Below are positions 18,867 to 29,368 of a stretch of 64,000 nt of DNA, one piece after another. The translations under genes and the position numbers were made by a program. Numbering within the stretch: position 1 is the stretch's first letter; every line of letters starts with the position of its first letter. Source of the DNA: Salinibacterium sp. M195 (GTDB lineage Bacteria > Actinomycetota > Actinomycetes > Actinomycetales > Microbacteriaceae); the NCBI RefSeq assembly GCF_019443965.1, contig NZ_CP040814.1:2108001-2172000 (forward strand), in the 5' to 3' direction. Below the pieces are notes generated by a model. The model worked only from the letters and a program-made list of their open reading frames with translations. It did not search any database and was not told the DNA's origin.

Positions 18867-19160
18867 CTAAAAGCCCCGCAAAATGGAGGTAAGAATTATG
18901 CAGGCAAGCATGACGAGCATCCACGACAAATCGAGGGCGCCATTTCCGATTCGGATCGTTGGTACGACCTTACGGACAGCCTTGATTGGCGGATCCGTAA
19001 TGGTGAATACGAACTCAGAGAGCACAAGGCCTATCCCACTCGGGCGCCAGCCACGTGCAAACACGACGACTAAGTCAAGGATGAAGCGAGCCCACATTGC
19101 GAAGATGAAAATGTTGACAGCGATTAAGAGCACCGCGATGACTATTTGTACCGGATTCAC
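18867..19160 (-). CDS. YggT-family membrane protein
   Basis: A 97-residue protein with two hydrophobic segments (about residues 5-35 and 75-95) around a short loop containing VFTITDPPIKAVRKVVP, the YggT family signature. It sits between sepF and divIVA, its conserved place in Gram-positive division clusters. A role in division or septal membrane organisation is inferred from context only. Confidence 0.9.
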   Translation of the reverse strand: MNPVQIVIAVLLIAVNIFIFAMWARFILDLVVVFARGWRPSGIGLVLSEFVFTITDPPIKAVRKVVPTIRIGNGALDLSWMLVMLACIILTSILRGF

Positions 19161-19204
19161 CTCTCTAGGTTACCGGTCGAAAACGCGGGTGTTACCCAAC
19201 GCGA

Positions 19205-19669
19205 TTACTGAGTAAAGAATGAAGCATCGACGTCAGACTCGACTTCAGCCTGCTCGCCGCTTACAGCAACGTGGGCGGGCGACAGCAAAAACACCTTGCT
19301 CGTCACGCGCTCGATCTTGCCGTACAGCCCCTGAGAGAGCCCGCTCGCGAAGTCAACCAAACGACGAGCATCAGGTTCGCTCATTTGCGAGAGGTTGATG
19401 ATTACAGGAATACCCTCACGGAAATTCTCCGCGATGAGCTGGGCATCCTTGTACTGGCGCGGGTGCACCGTCAAAATCTCGTTCATCTCTGCCTCCGCAG
19501 TGCTGGGCGCGGCACGACGCAACGGAGTAACCGGGGCACGGTTAGAACTCGCGGGTGCGGGTGCTGCTGCTGCAACAGGGGCAACCGGCGCGGCTGGTCC
19601 CTGCTCGTACTCGTAGTCTTCATCGGCGAGGCCGAGGTAGACCATTGTCTTGCGCAGTGGGTTGGCCAT
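19205..19669 (-). CDS. sepF: Cell division protein SepF
   Basis: A 154-residue FtsZ membrane anchor. The N-terminal amphipathic segment [16 protein letters not shown] can insert in the membrane. A Pro/Ala-rich linker follows (about residues 24-60), then the SepF domain with [24 protein letters not shown] and the GSL-type surface [16 protein letters not shown]. The C-terminal tail has acidic residues. In bacteria without FtsA this protein tethers the Z-ring; no ftsA is present here. It lies 36 bases after yggS. Confidence 0.95.
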   Translation of the reverse strand: MANPLRKTMVYLGLADEDYEYEQGPAAPVAPVAAAAPAPASSNRAPVTPLRRAAPSTAEAEMNEILTVHPRQYKDAQLIAENFREGIPVIINLSQMSEPDARRLVDFASGLSQGLYGKIERVTSKVFLLSPAHVAVSGEQAEVESDVDASFFTQ

Positions 19670-19705
19670 GTTAATCCTCCGAGTGGTGAAGCTTCTGCTT
19701 CGAGA

Positions 19706-20395
19706 TTAACCATGGTCAGGTCGTTTTCCCGTGATTGCCGTGCCAATTCGTAGGTGTGTCGCGCCTTCTGCGATAGCTTCGGCGAAGTCTCCCGACATTC
19801 CCATCGAGAGTGCTCGGGCACCCGGATGTTGAATCCCTATCCGCTCGGAAAGTGCTCGTAGCGCCGCGAACGCGGGCCTCGGGTCCTGGTCTAGTGGAGC
19901 AACCCCCATGAGGCCTCTCAGCTCAATTCCTGCCGCAGCGGCAACTCGATCCGCGAAAGCATCGAGTTCGCTGGGAATGACTCCCCCGCGTGCCGGATCA
20001 TCAGTCAAATTAACCTGAACGAACACATCTAACGGCGTGCCGGGCTCGTCGTTCGCTAGCGCGGTGATGAGCGAATCACGATCAAGCGAATGAATCGCCT
20101 GGCAGTACGCGCGAACTTGACGGGCCTTTTTGCTCTGAAGCTGTCCAACGAAGCTCCACTGCGCGTCTAAATCGGAAAGTTCGGCAACCTTGGGCTGTGC
20201 TTCCTGATGTCTGCTTTCGCCAAAATCTCGCACACCAAGCCCATGAAGTTCGCGAACCATGCTCGCGGGGTGAAATTTGGTGATGACGATTCTGGTGATC
20301 GAAGACAGATCGCGGGATGCCGCGCGTGCGGCATCCGCGATCTGTTCATCGATACTTGCGAGTCGTTGGCCTAACGGTGTCAGGTCAGTCATCAC
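19706..20395 (-). CDS. yggS: YggS-family pyridoxal phosphate homeostasis protein
   Basis: A 229-residue alanine-racemase-like PLP barrel without catalytic activity in its characterised relatives, involved in PLP homeostasis. The PLP lysine lies in IVITKFHP, the phosphate contacts in LSMGMSGDFAEAI and the closing strand in LRIGTAITG. It starts two bases after the ftsZ stop. pgeF, which often sits between ftsZ and this gene, is absent. Confidence 0.93.
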   Translation of the reverse strand: MMTDLTPLGQRLASIDEQIADAARAASRDLSSITRIVITKFHPASMVRELHGLGVRDFGESRHQEAQPKVAELSDLDAQWSFVGQLQSKKARQVRAYCQAIHSLDRDSLITALANDEPGTPLDVFVQVNLTDDPARGGVIPSELDAFADRVAAAAGIELRGLMGVAPLDQDPRPAFAALRALSERIGIQHPGARALSMGMSGDFAEAIAEGATHLRIGTAITGKRPDHG

Positions 20396-20397
20396 AA

Positions 20398-21555
20398 TTA
20401 CTTGAGGAAGTCAGGCACGTCGAGATCGTTGTCGTTCTCGGCGTCGTCATCAAAGCTACGATCGATCGTTGCTGCCGGCACGACGCTCGGCTGCGACTTC
20501 CAGTCTGACTCTTTCTCCGCCGACTTCTCTGCAGCGGCGATGTGCTCAGCGGGAGCTTCAGGAACAACGTAGTTAGTACGGCGCCCTTCAGCTGGCTTAG
20601 CAGAAGGCTCTCCGCCGTCGAATCCAGCCGCGATAACAGTGACGCGGACTTCATCGCCGAGAGTGTCATCGATAACCGCACCAAAGATGATGTTGGCTTC
20701 AGGATGAACTGCTTCTTGAACGAGTCGAGCTGCGTCGTTTATCTCGAAGATTCCCAGATTCGATCCGCCCTGAATTGAGAGCAGCACTCCATGAGCACCA
20801 TCGATGCTGGCTTCGAGCAGTGGGGATGCCACTGCAAGCTCTGCCGCTTTTATGGCCCGGTCGGCCCCGCGTGAAGAACCAATTCCCATCAGCGCAGAGC
20901 CTGCGCCCTGCATCACTGACTTGACGTCGGCGAAGTCGAGGTTAATCAGACCAGGGGTCGTGATGAGGTCAGTAATGCCTTGAACACCCGCGAGAAGCAC
21001 CTGATCGGCTGTGGAGAATGCCTCGAGCATGCTAATGCCGCGATCGCTAATCTCGAGAAGACGGTCGTTTGGCACAACGATGAGGGTGTCGACTTCGTTC
21101 TTGAGAGTGTCGACGCCGATCTCGGCTTGTGACGAGCGGCGCTTGCCTTCGAAGCCGAAGGGCTTGGTAACAACACCGATCGTGAGGGCGCCGATCGACT
21201 TGGCGATGCGGGCGACAACGGGGGCGCCACCGGTACCGGTTCCGCCTCCTTCGCCAGCGGTAACGAAGACCATGTCTGCACCCGCAAGCGCTTCTTCGAT
21301 CTCTTCTGCGTGGTCTTCGGCAGCGCGGCGACCGACCTCAGGGTCAGCTCCTGCGCCAAGGCCGCGGGTTAGTTCGCGCCCAACGTCTAGCTTGACGTCG
21401 GCATCGCTCATAAGCAGCGCCTGGGCGTCGGTATTGATCGCAATAAACTCGACGCCTCGCAGGCCGAGCTCGATCATTCGGTTCACGGCGTTAACTCCGC
21501 CGCCACCGATGCCGACTACCTTGATTACAGCGAGGTAGTTCTGGTTTGATGTCAC
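20398..21555 (-). CDS. ftsZ: Cell division protein FtsZ
   Basis: A 385-residue tubulin homologue that forms the Z-ring. It has the GTP-binding signature GGGTGTG near residue 104, the synergy-loop region [10 protein letters not shown] and the C-terminal peptide LDVPDFLK, which binds SepF and FtsW-type partners. The GTG start at 21555 is chosen because GGAGG lies six bases upstream; the open frame beyond it is leader sequence. The intergenic region from ftsQ (176 bases) carries a promoter-like array with a palindrome, so ftsZ probably has its own promoter. Confidence 0.97.
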   Translation of the reverse strand: MTSNQNYLAVIKVVGIGGGGVNAVNRMIELGLRGVEFIAINTDAQALLMSDADVKLDVGRELTRGLGAGADPEVGRRAAEDHAEEIEEALAGADMVFVTAGEGGGTGTGGAPVVARIAKSIGALTIGVVTKPFGFEGKRRSSQAEIGVDTLKNEVDTLIVVPNDRLLEISDRGISMLEAFSTADQVLLAGVQGITDLITTPGLINLDFADVKSVMQGAGSALMGIGSSRGADRAIKAAELAVASPLLEASIDGAHGVLLSIQGGSNLGIFEINDAARLVQEAVHPEANIIFGAVIDDTLGDEVRVTVIAAGFDGGEPSAKPAEGRRTNYVVPEAPAEHIAAAEKSAEKESDWKSQPSVVPAATIDRSFDDDAENDNDLDVPDFLK

Positions 21556-21571
21556 GTTCGGCCTCCACTGG

Positions 21572-21596
21572 AAACTATCAACCTCGACTTGAGGTT
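21572..21596 (-). promoter_or_regulatory. ftsZ promoter with MerR-type palindrome
   Basis: AACCTC and GAGGTT (21580-21596) form a 17-bp inverted repeat with a 5-base centre. On the minus strand, TAGTTT (21577-21572) follows two bases later as a likely -10, and CTTTAA lies 19 bases before it as a poor -35. A 19-base spacer filled by a palindrome is the MerR-family activator layout. Transcription would begin just upstream of the GGAGG ribosome site of ftsZ. Inferred from geometry; no binding data. Confidence 0.5.
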
Positions 21597-21731
21597 TAAA
21601 GTTATGCTCAGTATGTATTTCTTTTGATGAGAGTATGCGGACACTGACCCGTGCAGATGCACCGCAGGCCGCGTGTCGGAAAGTGTTCAGGCAATTTAGG
21701 GGAATCGTCGTGGTGACCATCCCCAGCAGCG

Positions 21732-22763
21732 CTAATTCTCGCGGAAGATTCCGTTGCTCGGCGCCGACACATCAAACTCGCCCGCCCGCCCAGGATCCGT
21801 AATCGATACCAGCGTGGCTAAGAGCACTGCCTTCTTAGCCGAGTCACTCGCGCTCCCCCACACCACGCGCTGGCCAACGCCCGCGAGCACGAAGGAAACA
21901 TCATCCTTGGTCGTCGCCGACGCACTGGTGACTTGCGAACGAAGCTCAGCAGGCAGAGAAAGCAAGACTTCCGTTACCGCCGCGAACGCCGGACTCGACA
22001 TGTCTGCGCCGCCGACATCGATCACTGGCACCCCTTCGATGCGCTCCGCAGATTCCTGAATTGTGATTCCCGCGGGATCAACCAAGCGGAAGACACCCGC
22101 GATCTTCACCGATCCGATCGGCTCACGTTCGACAATGTGAACGAGCAAGGTGTCCGGCGGAACAATCTCCGTTACGTAGCTACGAATTAGCGGGAATACC
22201 GAAAGTTCTCGCGTGATCGCGTCGAAATCGAGCAACGCGAGGGGTGTCCCCTCTTGCGTGGCAACCGCGGCCTGGATCTCTGCCGGGTCGATTCGATTCG
22301 TGCCGTCAACAACAACCGTCCGCAGCGCCAAGATTGGCGAGAAAACGGCGACCGCAATCAGCGCGAGAAGCGTAACGACCAACCCCGCAACGGAAAGAAG
22401 AACAAACTTGCGGTTACGTGCTCGGCGTGTGAATCGACGTAGCTCCGCTCGCTCCGCTCGCTTTCGGGCACGACCGGCTTGGCGAAGCTGTTTTTTCGCG
22501 AGCGCGTCGGGGCTTGGTCCCCTCCCCCGAAGCGGAGAACGGCTTGAGCGTTCCTGCCGTGGATTCGTTGCTGCTCTGTCTGCTGGGCTCCGCCCGACCG
22601 TGTCTTTGCCAGACTTGGCCTGGGCGGCTGGTGCGTTGGCGGTAGAGGGACGAACGGGGCGCTTCGACTGCGGGGCAGCATCCGTTTCATCGTTGCGGCG
22701 CCGACTAGTTCTGCGAGCCGGCGGCTCTACGACAGGCTTATCGAAACCCTCAGGCCTCTTCAC
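21732..22763 (-). CDS. ftsQ: Cell division protein FtsQ/DivIB
   Basis: A 343-residue bitopic protein of the divisome core. The N-terminal cytoplasmic part is long (about 135 residues) and very rich in Arg, Ala and Pro. A membrane helix follows (about [22 protein letters not shown]). The extracytoplasmic POTRA domain starts at [20 protein letters not shown], and the FtsQ domain follows with [11 protein letters not shown]. The GTG at 22763 overlaps the end of murC by 14 bases. Within the basic region a 9-base repeat (GCTCCGCTC twice, near 22445) encodes a repeated RAE. Confidence 0.92.
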   Translation of the reverse strand: MKRPEGFDKPVVEPPARRTSRRRNDETDAAPQSKRPVRPSTANAPAAQAKSGKDTVGRSPADRAATNPRQERSSRSPLRGRGPSPDALAKKQLRQAGRARKRAERAELRRFTRRARNRKFVLLSVAGLVVTLLALIAVAVFSPILALRTVVVDGTNRIDPAEIQAAVATQEGTPLALLDFDAITRELSVFPLIRSYVTEIVPPDTLLVHIVEREPIGSVKIAGVFRLVDPAGITIQESAERIEGVPVIDVGGADMSSPAFAAVTEVLLSLPAELRSQVTSASATTKDDVSFVLAGVGQRVVWGSASDSAKKAVLLATLVSITDPGRAGEFDVSAPSNGIFREN

Positions 22764-24198
22764 TCGGCACCTGATCTGCCGCCGCCGATGCCGCGGCACC
22801 AGCTGACCCTCGAGCTTCCATCGCGGCAACGAGCTGAGGGATGATGCGATAAACATCACCACAGCTGAGCGTCATGACGATGTCACCTTCGCTCGCAATC
22901 TCAGCGACACGATCCGCGGCCAACTGCCAATCCGGAACAAAATCGACTCGCGATGAGTCCACGAACTTCGAAGAAACAAGTTCTCCCGTCACTCCGGGAA
23001 TGGGGTCTTCGCGCGCACCGAAAACATCGAGAACGACCGTGTGGTCGGCGAGCCGCTCATAAACCTCCGCGAACTCTGTGGCCATATCGCGAGTGCGGCT
23101 AAACAGATGCGGCTGGTGCACGGCGATGAGCTTGCCGCTTCCGAGAACGCTTCGAGCCCCGCTGAGTGCGGCCTCGACCTCAGTGGGGTGGTGCGCGTAG
23201 TCGTCGTAGACACTCACGCCGTCGACAACAGCGTGAAGTTCAAAGCGCCGCTGTGTTCCTGCAAACGTCGACACCGCATCAATTGCGGCGCCCAACTCGA
23301 AGCCAAGCCCGACAAGAACAGCGATTGCGCCCGTGGCATTGATCGCATTGTGGCGCCCAGGAACCGACAGCTGCACACGCTCTTCTCGACCATCAACAAC
23401 GACCGAGAAAGCAACGGGGCCCTCCGTGGTCAACGAGTGCAGCCGCACCGTCGCATCATCGGCTTCCCCAAAGGTAACGATGTTCTTGTGCGTGAGGCGT
23501 CGCGTAACCCGAATCGCGCCAGCGTCATCGCTTGACACCACAACGGCCTCGGAAGCTCGTGACGCGAACTCGACGAAGGCATCATCGAAAGCCTCATGGG
23601 AGCCATAGTGATCTAAATGATCGGCATCAACATTCGTGATCAGAGCAATCGCCGTCGAGTAGGCCAAAAATGAGCCGTCAGACTCGTCGGCTTCGACGAC
23701 GAAAAGATCATCGGACCCCGAACCCGAGCTCGTGCCAAGACCCTGAATTACCCCACCGTTGACAAAGCTAGGAGAAGCACCCAATTCGCGCAACGCAGTA
23801 ATAATCATGCCAGTGGATGTGGTTTTTCCGTGGGCCCCGGCAACCGCGACCAACCGAGTGTCTCCCACAAGCCAGGCCAGCGCCTGCGAACGGTGCAATA
23901 CGGGGATGCCCCTCTCGACAGCCGCAAGATATTCGGGGTTGTCGGGCCAAAGTGCGCCGGTGTAAACCAAAGCATCAGCATCCCCAAGATGCGCGGCGTC
24001 GTGCCCGATGCTGATCGTAGCCCCAGCCTTGCGCAGCGCCTCAATATTGGCGTTCGCAGCGCGGTCAGAGCCGGTGACCGTCATTCCGGCATCCAAAAAC
24101 AGCTGTGCGATGCCACTCATGCCTGCGCCGCCAACGCCCACGAAATGGGCCGAGGTCAACGCACCGGGCAAAGTCATGGTCAGGTCGGGAAAGATCAT
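22750..24198 (-). CDS. murC: UDP-N-acetylmuramate--L-alanine ligase
   Basis: Adds the first stem-peptide residue, L-alanine, to UDP-MurNAc with ATP. The N-terminal Rossmann part has [15 protein letters not shown], the ATP loop is [11 protein letters not shown], the central domain has [11 protein letters not shown], and the Mur ligase C-terminal domain follows. From the ATG at 24198, which overlaps the murG stop as ATGA, it has 482 residues, normal for MurC. The open frame beyond 24198 lies inside murG and is not part of the protein. Confidence 0.96.
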   Translation of the reverse strand: MIFPDLTMTLPGALTSAHFVGVGGAGMSGIAQLFLDAGMTVTGSDRAANANIEALRKAGATISIGHDAAHLGDADALVYTGALWPDNPEYLAAVERGIPVLHRSQALAWLVGDTRLVAVAGAHGKTTSTGMIITALRELGASPSFVNGGVIQGLGTSSGSGSDDLFVVEADESDGSFLAYSTAIALITNVDADHLDHYGSHEAFDDAFVEFASRASEAVVVSSDDAGAIRVTRRLTHKNIVTFGEADDATVRLHSLTTEGPVAFSVVVDGREERVQLSVPGRHNAINATGAIAVLVGLGFELGAAIDAVSTFAGTQRRFELHAVVDGVSVYDDYAHHPTEVEAALSGARSVLGSGKLIAVHQPHLFSRTRDMATEFAEVYERLADHTVVLDVFGAREDPIPGVTGELVSSKFVDSSRVDFVPDWQLAADRVAEIASEGDIVMTLSCGDVYRIIPQLVAAMEARGSAGAAASAAADQVPSEEA

Positions 24199-25289
24199 GA
24201 TGTCAATGGTAGATCGCGAGCGAGGGCCTGATCGACGAGTTCGAGCATCCGGTCGGTTCCGTCGAGCGTGCCGATCGTTGACGCCCGTGCTGCCATATCG
24301 GCAATGAGAGCCCGCTTTCGCAGCATCGGAACCAGCTCGCCCGTCACCCACTGACTCGTAAACTGCGCATCCATCACAAGAACGGCAGCGCCAGCATCAA
24401 CAGCGGTACGCGCGTTGTACTTCTGCTCGCCATTGCCCACCGGATATGGAACATAGATCGCGGGGATGCCGAGTCCCGTCAATTCGGCGACCGTAGAAGT
24501 TCCGGCACGAGCGATCGCCAAATCAGCAGAAGCCAACGCGAGTTCCATTCGGTCGCAATACTTCACAACGACATATCCCGGTAAATGCGGATCTTCCACC
24601 ACGTCGCGATATTCACCGGTGATGTGGAGAACTTGCCAGCCCGCGCCCAAGATTCGGGTCACCGAACTGGCCACGGTCTCGTTCAGGCGTTTCGCTCCGG
24701 ATGACCCGCCTGTCACGAGGAGGGTTGGCTTCTTGGGGTCGAGTCCGAAGAAACCGTCTGCCTCGGCACGGGCGGCAAAGCGGTCGAGCGTTTCGATCTC
24801 GTTTCTGAGTGGCATGCCAACGACAACACCGCCACGAATGGGAGTGCGGTCAAACGCAGTCCCGACGAACGACGTGAAGAAAGAGCCGAGGCGGTTAGCA
24901 ATGCCTGGCTTGCTGTTGGCTTCGTGGATCACAAGCGGCACCCCCGCTTTGCGGGCACCAAGATAGGCCGGGGCCGCGACGTACCCGCCAAAACCGACGA
25001 CGACATCTACCCCGCGCTCGCTGATCAACTCTGCGACATGGGTGACGGTGTCGCGCAAACGACGAGGGAAGTCTAGGGCGGCACGATTGGGACGGCGCGG
25101 AAACGGCAGCTTGTCGATAGTGAGCAGCTCGAAACCACGCTCAGGAACCAGCCGCGCCTCGAGGCCTTCTTCAGTTCCCAGAACTAAGACTTCGGATTCT
25201 GGATCGCGCAATCGAAGCCGCTCAGCGACAGCCAGCAGAGGATTCACATGACCTGCAGTGCCGCCGCCGGCAAGTAAATAAGTGGTCAT
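24195..25289 (-). CDS. murG: UDP-GlcNAc transferase MurG (lipid II synthesis)
   Basis: A 364-residue GT28 glycosyltransferase that adds GlcNAc to lipid I to form lipid II on the inner membrane face. Motifs: [19 protein letters not shown] for the acceptor side, [12 protein letters not shown] for UDP binding, and [23 protein letters not shown] for the donor pocket. It is coupled to both ftsW upstream and murC downstream by four-base overlaps. Confidence 0.97.
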   Translation of the reverse strand: MTTYLLAGGGTAGHVNPLLAVAERLRLRDPESEVLVLGTEEGLEARLVPERGFELLTIDKLPFPRRPNRAALDFPRRLRDTVTHVAELISERGVDVVVGFGGYVAAPAYLGARKAGVPLVIHEANSKPGIANRLGSFFTSFVGTAFDRTPIRGGVVVGMPLRNEIETLDRFAARAEADGFFGLDPKKPTLLVTGGSSGAKRLNETVASSVTRILGAGWQVLHITGEYRDVVEDPHLPGYVVVKYCDRMELALASADLAIARAGTSTVAELTGLGIPAIYVPYPVGNGEQKYNARTAVDAGAAVLVMDAQFTSQWVTGELVPMLRKRALIADMAARASTIGTLDGTDRMLELVDQALARDLPLTS

Positions 25290-26785
25290 TGTCGTCCTCG
25301 CGCCCGGTTAGCTGCGAGCATACGCGATCGATCAGCGGCGGATTGTGTCGGCGGCAGTCCGGTGGCAGTCGGGCTGGGCGCGGTGGCGGCCGCGCGAGCG
25401 GCTGGCTTGTTACCCACTCTCGCGAACGACAGCACAATGCCAATGGCAAGGAGAGTCGCAATCAGAGCCGAACCGCCCGTAGAAATCAGCGGTAACGGTA
25501 CGCCGAGAACCGGAAGCACCCCCAGAACGACGGCAAAGTTCACGAAGGCTTGCCCGACCGTCCAAATCATCACGCCAGCGGTAGCAATTCTCACGAAACT
25601 GTCATCCGTCGACCGAATGATCCGAACGAACGCGATCGCCAAAATAACAAAAAGTAAGAGCACAACAATGGCTCCGATGAGCCCGAGCTCTTCGCCGATA
25701 ATCGCAAAAATGTAGTCGTTGTCCGCGTGTGGAAGCCAACCACGCTTGGCGACAGAGTTGCCGAGCCCTGTACCGAAAATACCGCCGCCAGCGAGAGCCC
25801 AGTACGCATGGTCAATCTGCCAACACGATCCCTGATAGTCGAGGTCAGTGCATCCATTGAGCCAGATATCGATACGAGATGTTCGGGAACTGCTCGTGCC
25901 TGCGAAGAGAAGCGCACCAACAGCGACAGCGAGCACACCAGTGGCAAGAAAGCGCAGTTTCACACCGGCAAAGAAGAGACAACCGAAGACGATGAGCAAC
26001 ATGATGGATGCTGTTCCCAAGTCGTTTCCGATCAGGACGAAGCCGATCGCCGCACCGGCTACCGGAGCAACCGGAAGCAGAACGTGGCGCCAATCTGAGA
26101 GCAGATCCTGCTTCGCAGACAGAACCCAGGCGACCCAGACGATGACCGCGACTTTAACGAACTCGGAGGGTTGCGCGCTAAAGGATCCAATCTGAATCCA
26201 GTTCTGGTTGCCGCCATAGCCCCACCCGATGCCGGGGATAAAGACGAGTAGCTGCAAGACACCGCCCAAGAGGAGGCCTGGCCAGGCCCACCGCTTCCAA
26301 AACCCGACAGGCGCGCGCGAAGCGACGAGCATGAGGGGCAGTCCGATCAGCGCGAACATACCTTGACGCAAGAACTTTCCGAAGAAGCCTTCGTCTGCCG
26401 CAAACGACTCCACCGAGGACGACGAAAGCACCATCACGAGGCCAAAGATCACGATGAAAAGTGTCGTACCCAAGAGCAGGAAGAAGTTACTCGACTCTGC
26501 CGAGAAAATGCGCTTCACCGGTACTCGCGCAGAGACAGGCAAATCGGAACGAGGGGTTTCTGCCTGGGCTGCGTTACTCACGCCCGCTGGGCGCACCAGC
26601 GAGGATGCTGCGGCTAGCGCGCGAGCAGCGCGAGAGGTCGTTGTTGCTCGCGGAGGGGGATTCGATGCCGAGACAGGACGCGTGCCGCGAGGAGTACTCG
26701 GCACTGCGCGAGGCGACTGCTGTCCTGGTGTCTGCGCCGCGCTATTCGGACGCTGGGGTCGCTGCGGGGGCGTCGGTGGTGTCAT
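25286..26785 (-). CDS. ftsW: Lipid II polymerase / division protein FtsW (SEDS family)
   Basis: A 499-residue SEDS glycosyltransferase that polymerises lipid II at the septum with FtsI. About ten membrane helices follow a long cytoplasmic N-terminus of about 100 residues, rich in Pro, Ala and Arg. SEDS hallmarks are QPSEFVKVAVIVW, the IGEELGLIGA motif and the C-terminal PLISTGGSALIATLLAIGI. The ATG at 26785 overlaps murD by 44 bases but has a strong AGGAGGGAG ribosome site, so the extension is probably real. RodA homologues share these motifs; the dcw position supports FtsW. Confidence 0.94.
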   Translation of the reverse strand: MTPPTPPQRPQRPNSAAQTPGQQSPRAVPSTPRGTRPVSASNPPPRATTTSRAARALAAASSLVRPAGVSNAAQAETPRSDLPVSARVPVKRIFSAESSNFFLLLGTTLFIVIFGLVMVLSSSSVESFAADEGFFGKFLRQGMFALIGLPLMLVASRAPVGFWKRWAWPGLLLGGVLQLLVFIPGIGWGYGGNQNWIQIGSFSAQPSEFVKVAVIVWVAWVLSAKQDLLSDWRHVLLPVAPVAGAAIGFVLIGNDLGTASIMLLIVFGCLFFAGVKLRFLATGVLAVAVGALLFAGTSSSRTSRIDIWLNGCTDLDYQGSCWQIDHAYWALAGGGIFGTGLGNSVAKRGWLPHADNDYIFAIIGEELGLIGAIVVLLLFVILAIAFVRIIRSTDDSFVRIATAGVMIWTVGQAFVNFAVVLGVLPVLGVPLPLISTGGSALIATLLAIGIVLSFARVGNKPAARAAATAPSPTATGLPPTQSAADRSRMLAANRARGRQ

Positions 26786-28286
26786 CGTCGCTCCCTCCTA
26801 CTCGTTCGCGAACAGCTGCAGCGAATCGTTCGCCACGATCGGCGTAACTGGTGAACTGATCCATGGATGCCGCTGCCGGCGCCAACAGCACAGTGTCACC
26901 CTCTCTCGCGATTCCGTGCGCTATCTCAACGACGCGCGGCATCACGTGTTCAGTGTCAGCCGACTCCACCTCGAAGACCGGAATCTGGGGCGCGTGTCGC
27001 TCGAATGCCGTTAGGATTGCCAGCTTCTCGGTGCCAATGACGATCGCCGCTCTCAACCGTGTGGCGTGCTGCTGAATAAGAGGGGCAATGTCGGCGCCTT
27101 TGAGCAGACCCCCCACAATCCAGACCACAGGGTCAACCGCTGACAATGCCGCACTTGCCGCATGGGTATTGGTGGCCTTGGAATCGTCTATCCACGTAAC
27201 TCCCCCGCTCACGAGCACTTGCTGATTCCGATGGGCATCAACTTCAAAACTGGCCACGCCTGCCCGCAGCGCCTCAACGCTGATCCCTGCCGCTCTAGTG
27301 AGGGCACTTGCCGCCAAGATATTGGCTAGCATGTGCGGCGCCGCTAAGTTTCGGTGCCGTAGCTCGTCGAGGGTGAATAGTTCGATCGCCTCGTTGTGAC
27401 GGTCATCGTGAAAGGCACGTTCCGCGAGGAGGTCGCTAACAATACCGAAGTCACTTGGCCCGGGAGTATCGAGCCCGAAACCGATCGCGCGGCATCCTTC
27501 AGTAACGTCGGCTTCCTCAACCATCAATTGGGTCGCCAGAACTGCGCGGTTGTAGACAGCTGCGACCTTAGTGTTGGCGTAGACCGTCGCTTTCGCGTTG
27601 GCATAAGCCTCGCGGGACCCGTGCCAGTCGAGATGGTCGTCAGCGAGGTTTAGGCACACGCTAGCCAGTGGTGAGATCGCCCCAACGCCCGTGCGTGGCA
27701 TTCCATGGAGTTGAAAACTAGAGAGCTCTACAACAAGAAAGTCAAAACCATCGGGATAGCGAATAGCGTCGAGAACGGGGATGCCAATGTTGCCGACCGC
27801 CCCGGCGCGAAAGCCTGCGGTGGTGAGGATATGGGCGGTCAGCTGAGCTGTTGTGGTCTTGCCGTTTGTGCCAGTGATAGCGATCCACTCAGCCGGCTTA
27901 CCTGTCTTATCGCGAAGCCGCCAGGCGAGCTCGATCTCTGTCCACATGGCAACACCGGCGTTTCGGCACCACTCAAGAAGCGGATGATTCAGCGGGTAAC
28001 CAGGCGAGACGATGACGACGTCTGGCGAGTGGGCTGCAAGCGCGGCGCACTGTTCGTCCGCACTGCCGCCGAGCGTGAGCGCCGCGCCAATGACCTGCGT
28101 CATCTGGACGCGGTTGTCAGCGGCGGTATCCGCAATCACGAGTACGTTCGAACGCAGTTCGACTAGCGTGTCGGCCGCAGAGAATCCGGTAGCACCGAGA
28201 CCCAGTACGACGACCGCGAGGTCGCTCCATTCAGAATTCCAGCTGGTGAGATCGTCGAGGTTGCTCACAGCTATTGGTTGATCCAT
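26742..28286 (-). CDS. murD: UDP-N-acetylmuramoylalanine--D-glutamate ligase
   Basis: A 514-residue Mur ligase that adds D-glutamate. The ATP loop is [13 protein letters not shown], with [11 protein letters not shown] and YNRAVLA motifs and the C-terminal GLLKGAD region; [12 protein letters not shown] is the usual end motif. The start ATG at 28286 overlaps the mraY stop by 16 bases; its ribosome site is weak, and a GTG six codons later is an alternative. The C-terminus carries an Ala/Thr/Asp-rich tail after the ligase fold. Confidence 0.95.
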   Translation of the reverse strand: MDQPIAVSNLDDLTSWNSEWSDLAVVVLGLGATGFSAADTLVELRSNVLVIADTAADNRVQMTQVIGAALTLGGSADEQCAALAAHSPDVVIVSPGYPLNHPLLEWCRNAGVAMWTEIELAWRLRDKTGKPAEWIAITGTNGKTTTAQLTAHILTTAGFRAGAVGNIGIPVLDAIRYPDGFDFLVVELSSFQLHGMPRTGVGAISPLASVCLNLADDHLDWHGSREAYANAKATVYANTKVAAVYNRAVLATQLMVEEADVTEGCRAIGFGLDTPGPSDFGIVSDLLAERAFHDDRHNEAIELFTLDELRHRNLAAPHMLANILAASALTRAAGISVEALRAGVASFEVDAHRNQQVLVSGGVTWIDDSKATNTHAASAALSAVDPVVWIVGGLLKGADIAPLIQQHATRLRAAIVIGTEKLAILTAFERHAPQIPVFEVESADTEHVMPRVVEIAHGIAREGDTVLLAPAAASMDQFTSYADRGERFAAAVRERVGGSDDDTTDAPAATPASE

Positions 28287-29368
28287 TCGAGATAGAAAAC
28301 TCCGACGCCAGCGGCAACAAACAGCGCCGCGATCAGCCAGAAGCGAACGACGACAGTGACTTCAGCCCATCCTTTGAGCTCGAAGTGATGATGCAGCGGA
28401 CTCATCAGGAAGATACGTTTACCCCCGGTGATTTTGAAGTAGGCCCGTTGAAGGATCACCGAACCGGTGACAATGAGGAAGAGGCCGCCGATGAGGACGA
28501 GCAAGAGCTCGGTACGGCTCAGGATCGCCAGAGCAGCGAGTGCTCCGCCTAAGCCAAGTGAGCCGGTGTCGCCCATAAATACCTGAGCTGGCGAGGTGTT
28601 CCACCAGAGAAAGCCAATGAGCGCTCCGGCGATCGCCGCAGCGATAATCGCCAGATCAAGCGGATCGCGCACTTCGTAGCACTTATAGAGCACTTCGCGG
28701 TCGATACCGGGGTTACTACATGACTGGTTGTTCTGCCAGAAACCGATGAAAATGAATGACGAAATAGCGAAGATCGCGGAGCCAGTGGCGAGGCCGTCTA
28801 GACCATCAGCCACGTTGACCCCGTTCGAGGTGCTGACGATGATGAGAGTCACCCAAATGGCGAACAGGATGGCTCCCGTCACAACACCGAAAGTCGCCAA
28901 ATCGAGCCAACTGATGTCGCGGACGGCGGAAATCTTCGAGGATGCTGGCGTGAGACCGCCAGGATCAGGAAAGTTGAGAGCGAGCGCCGCAAACCCCGCA
29001 GCGACAATCACTTGCCCGGCGACTTTAGACCAACCACCCAGTCCGAGGCTGCGCTGTTTGCGCGTTTTCATGAAGTCATCAATAAAGCCGATGGCTCCGA
29101 GCCCAACCATGAGGTAGATCACCAGAAGACCGGAGAGGGTTACGTCCTCTTGAGCGACCCAGTGCCCGACAAAGTAGCCGATGGTCGCGCCCAAGATGAA
29201 GACGATACCGCCCATGGTTGGGGTACCACGCTTGGTGTGGTGACTTTCGGGACCATCGTCGCGGATGAACTGCCCCCACTTCAACCGCACAAAGAGCTTG
29301 ATGAAGAGTGGTGTCAAGAAGAGCGTAAACACAAGAGAGAAGCTCGCGGAAAGCAGAAGCGCAATCAT
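28271..29368 (-). CDS. mraY: Phospho-N-acetylmuramoyl-pentapeptide transferase MraY
   Basis: A 365-residue integral membrane enzyme that makes lipid I from UDP-MurNAc-pentapeptide and undecaprenyl phosphate. Characteristic motifs: KRGTPTMGG near the N-terminus, [10 protein letters not shown] with the DD pair, [26 protein letters not shown] and the histidine loop [12 protein letters not shown]. About ten membrane helices. Coupled to murF by an ATGA overlap. Confidence 0.97.
   Translation of the reverse strand: MIALLLSASFSLVFTLFLTPLFIKLFVRLKWGQFIRDDGPESHHTKRGTPTMGGIVFILGATIGYFVGHWVAQEDVTLSGLLVIYLMVGLGAIGFIDDFMKTRKQRSLGLGGWSKVAGQVIVAAGFAALALNFPDPGGLTPASSKISAVRDISWLDLATFGVVTGAILFAIWVTLIIVSTSNGVNVADGLDGLATGSAIFAISSFIFIGFWQNNQSCSNPGIDREVLYKCYEVRDPLDLAIIAAAIAGALIGFLWWNTSPAQVFMGDTGSLGLGGALAALAILSRTELLLVLIGGLFLIVTGSVILQRAYFKITGGKRIFLMSPLHHHFELKGWAEVTVVVRFWLIAALFVAAGVGVFYLEWINQ

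Noticed and set aside
21556..21720. Longer start for ftsZ
   Set aside because: The extra codons cover the promoter-like array; GGAGG sits correctly before the GTG at 21555.
22440..22465. Tandem GCTCCGCTC repeat in ftsQ
   Set aside because: It encodes a repeated Arg-Ala-Glu in the basic cytoplasmic region and is ordinary low-complexity coding sequence.
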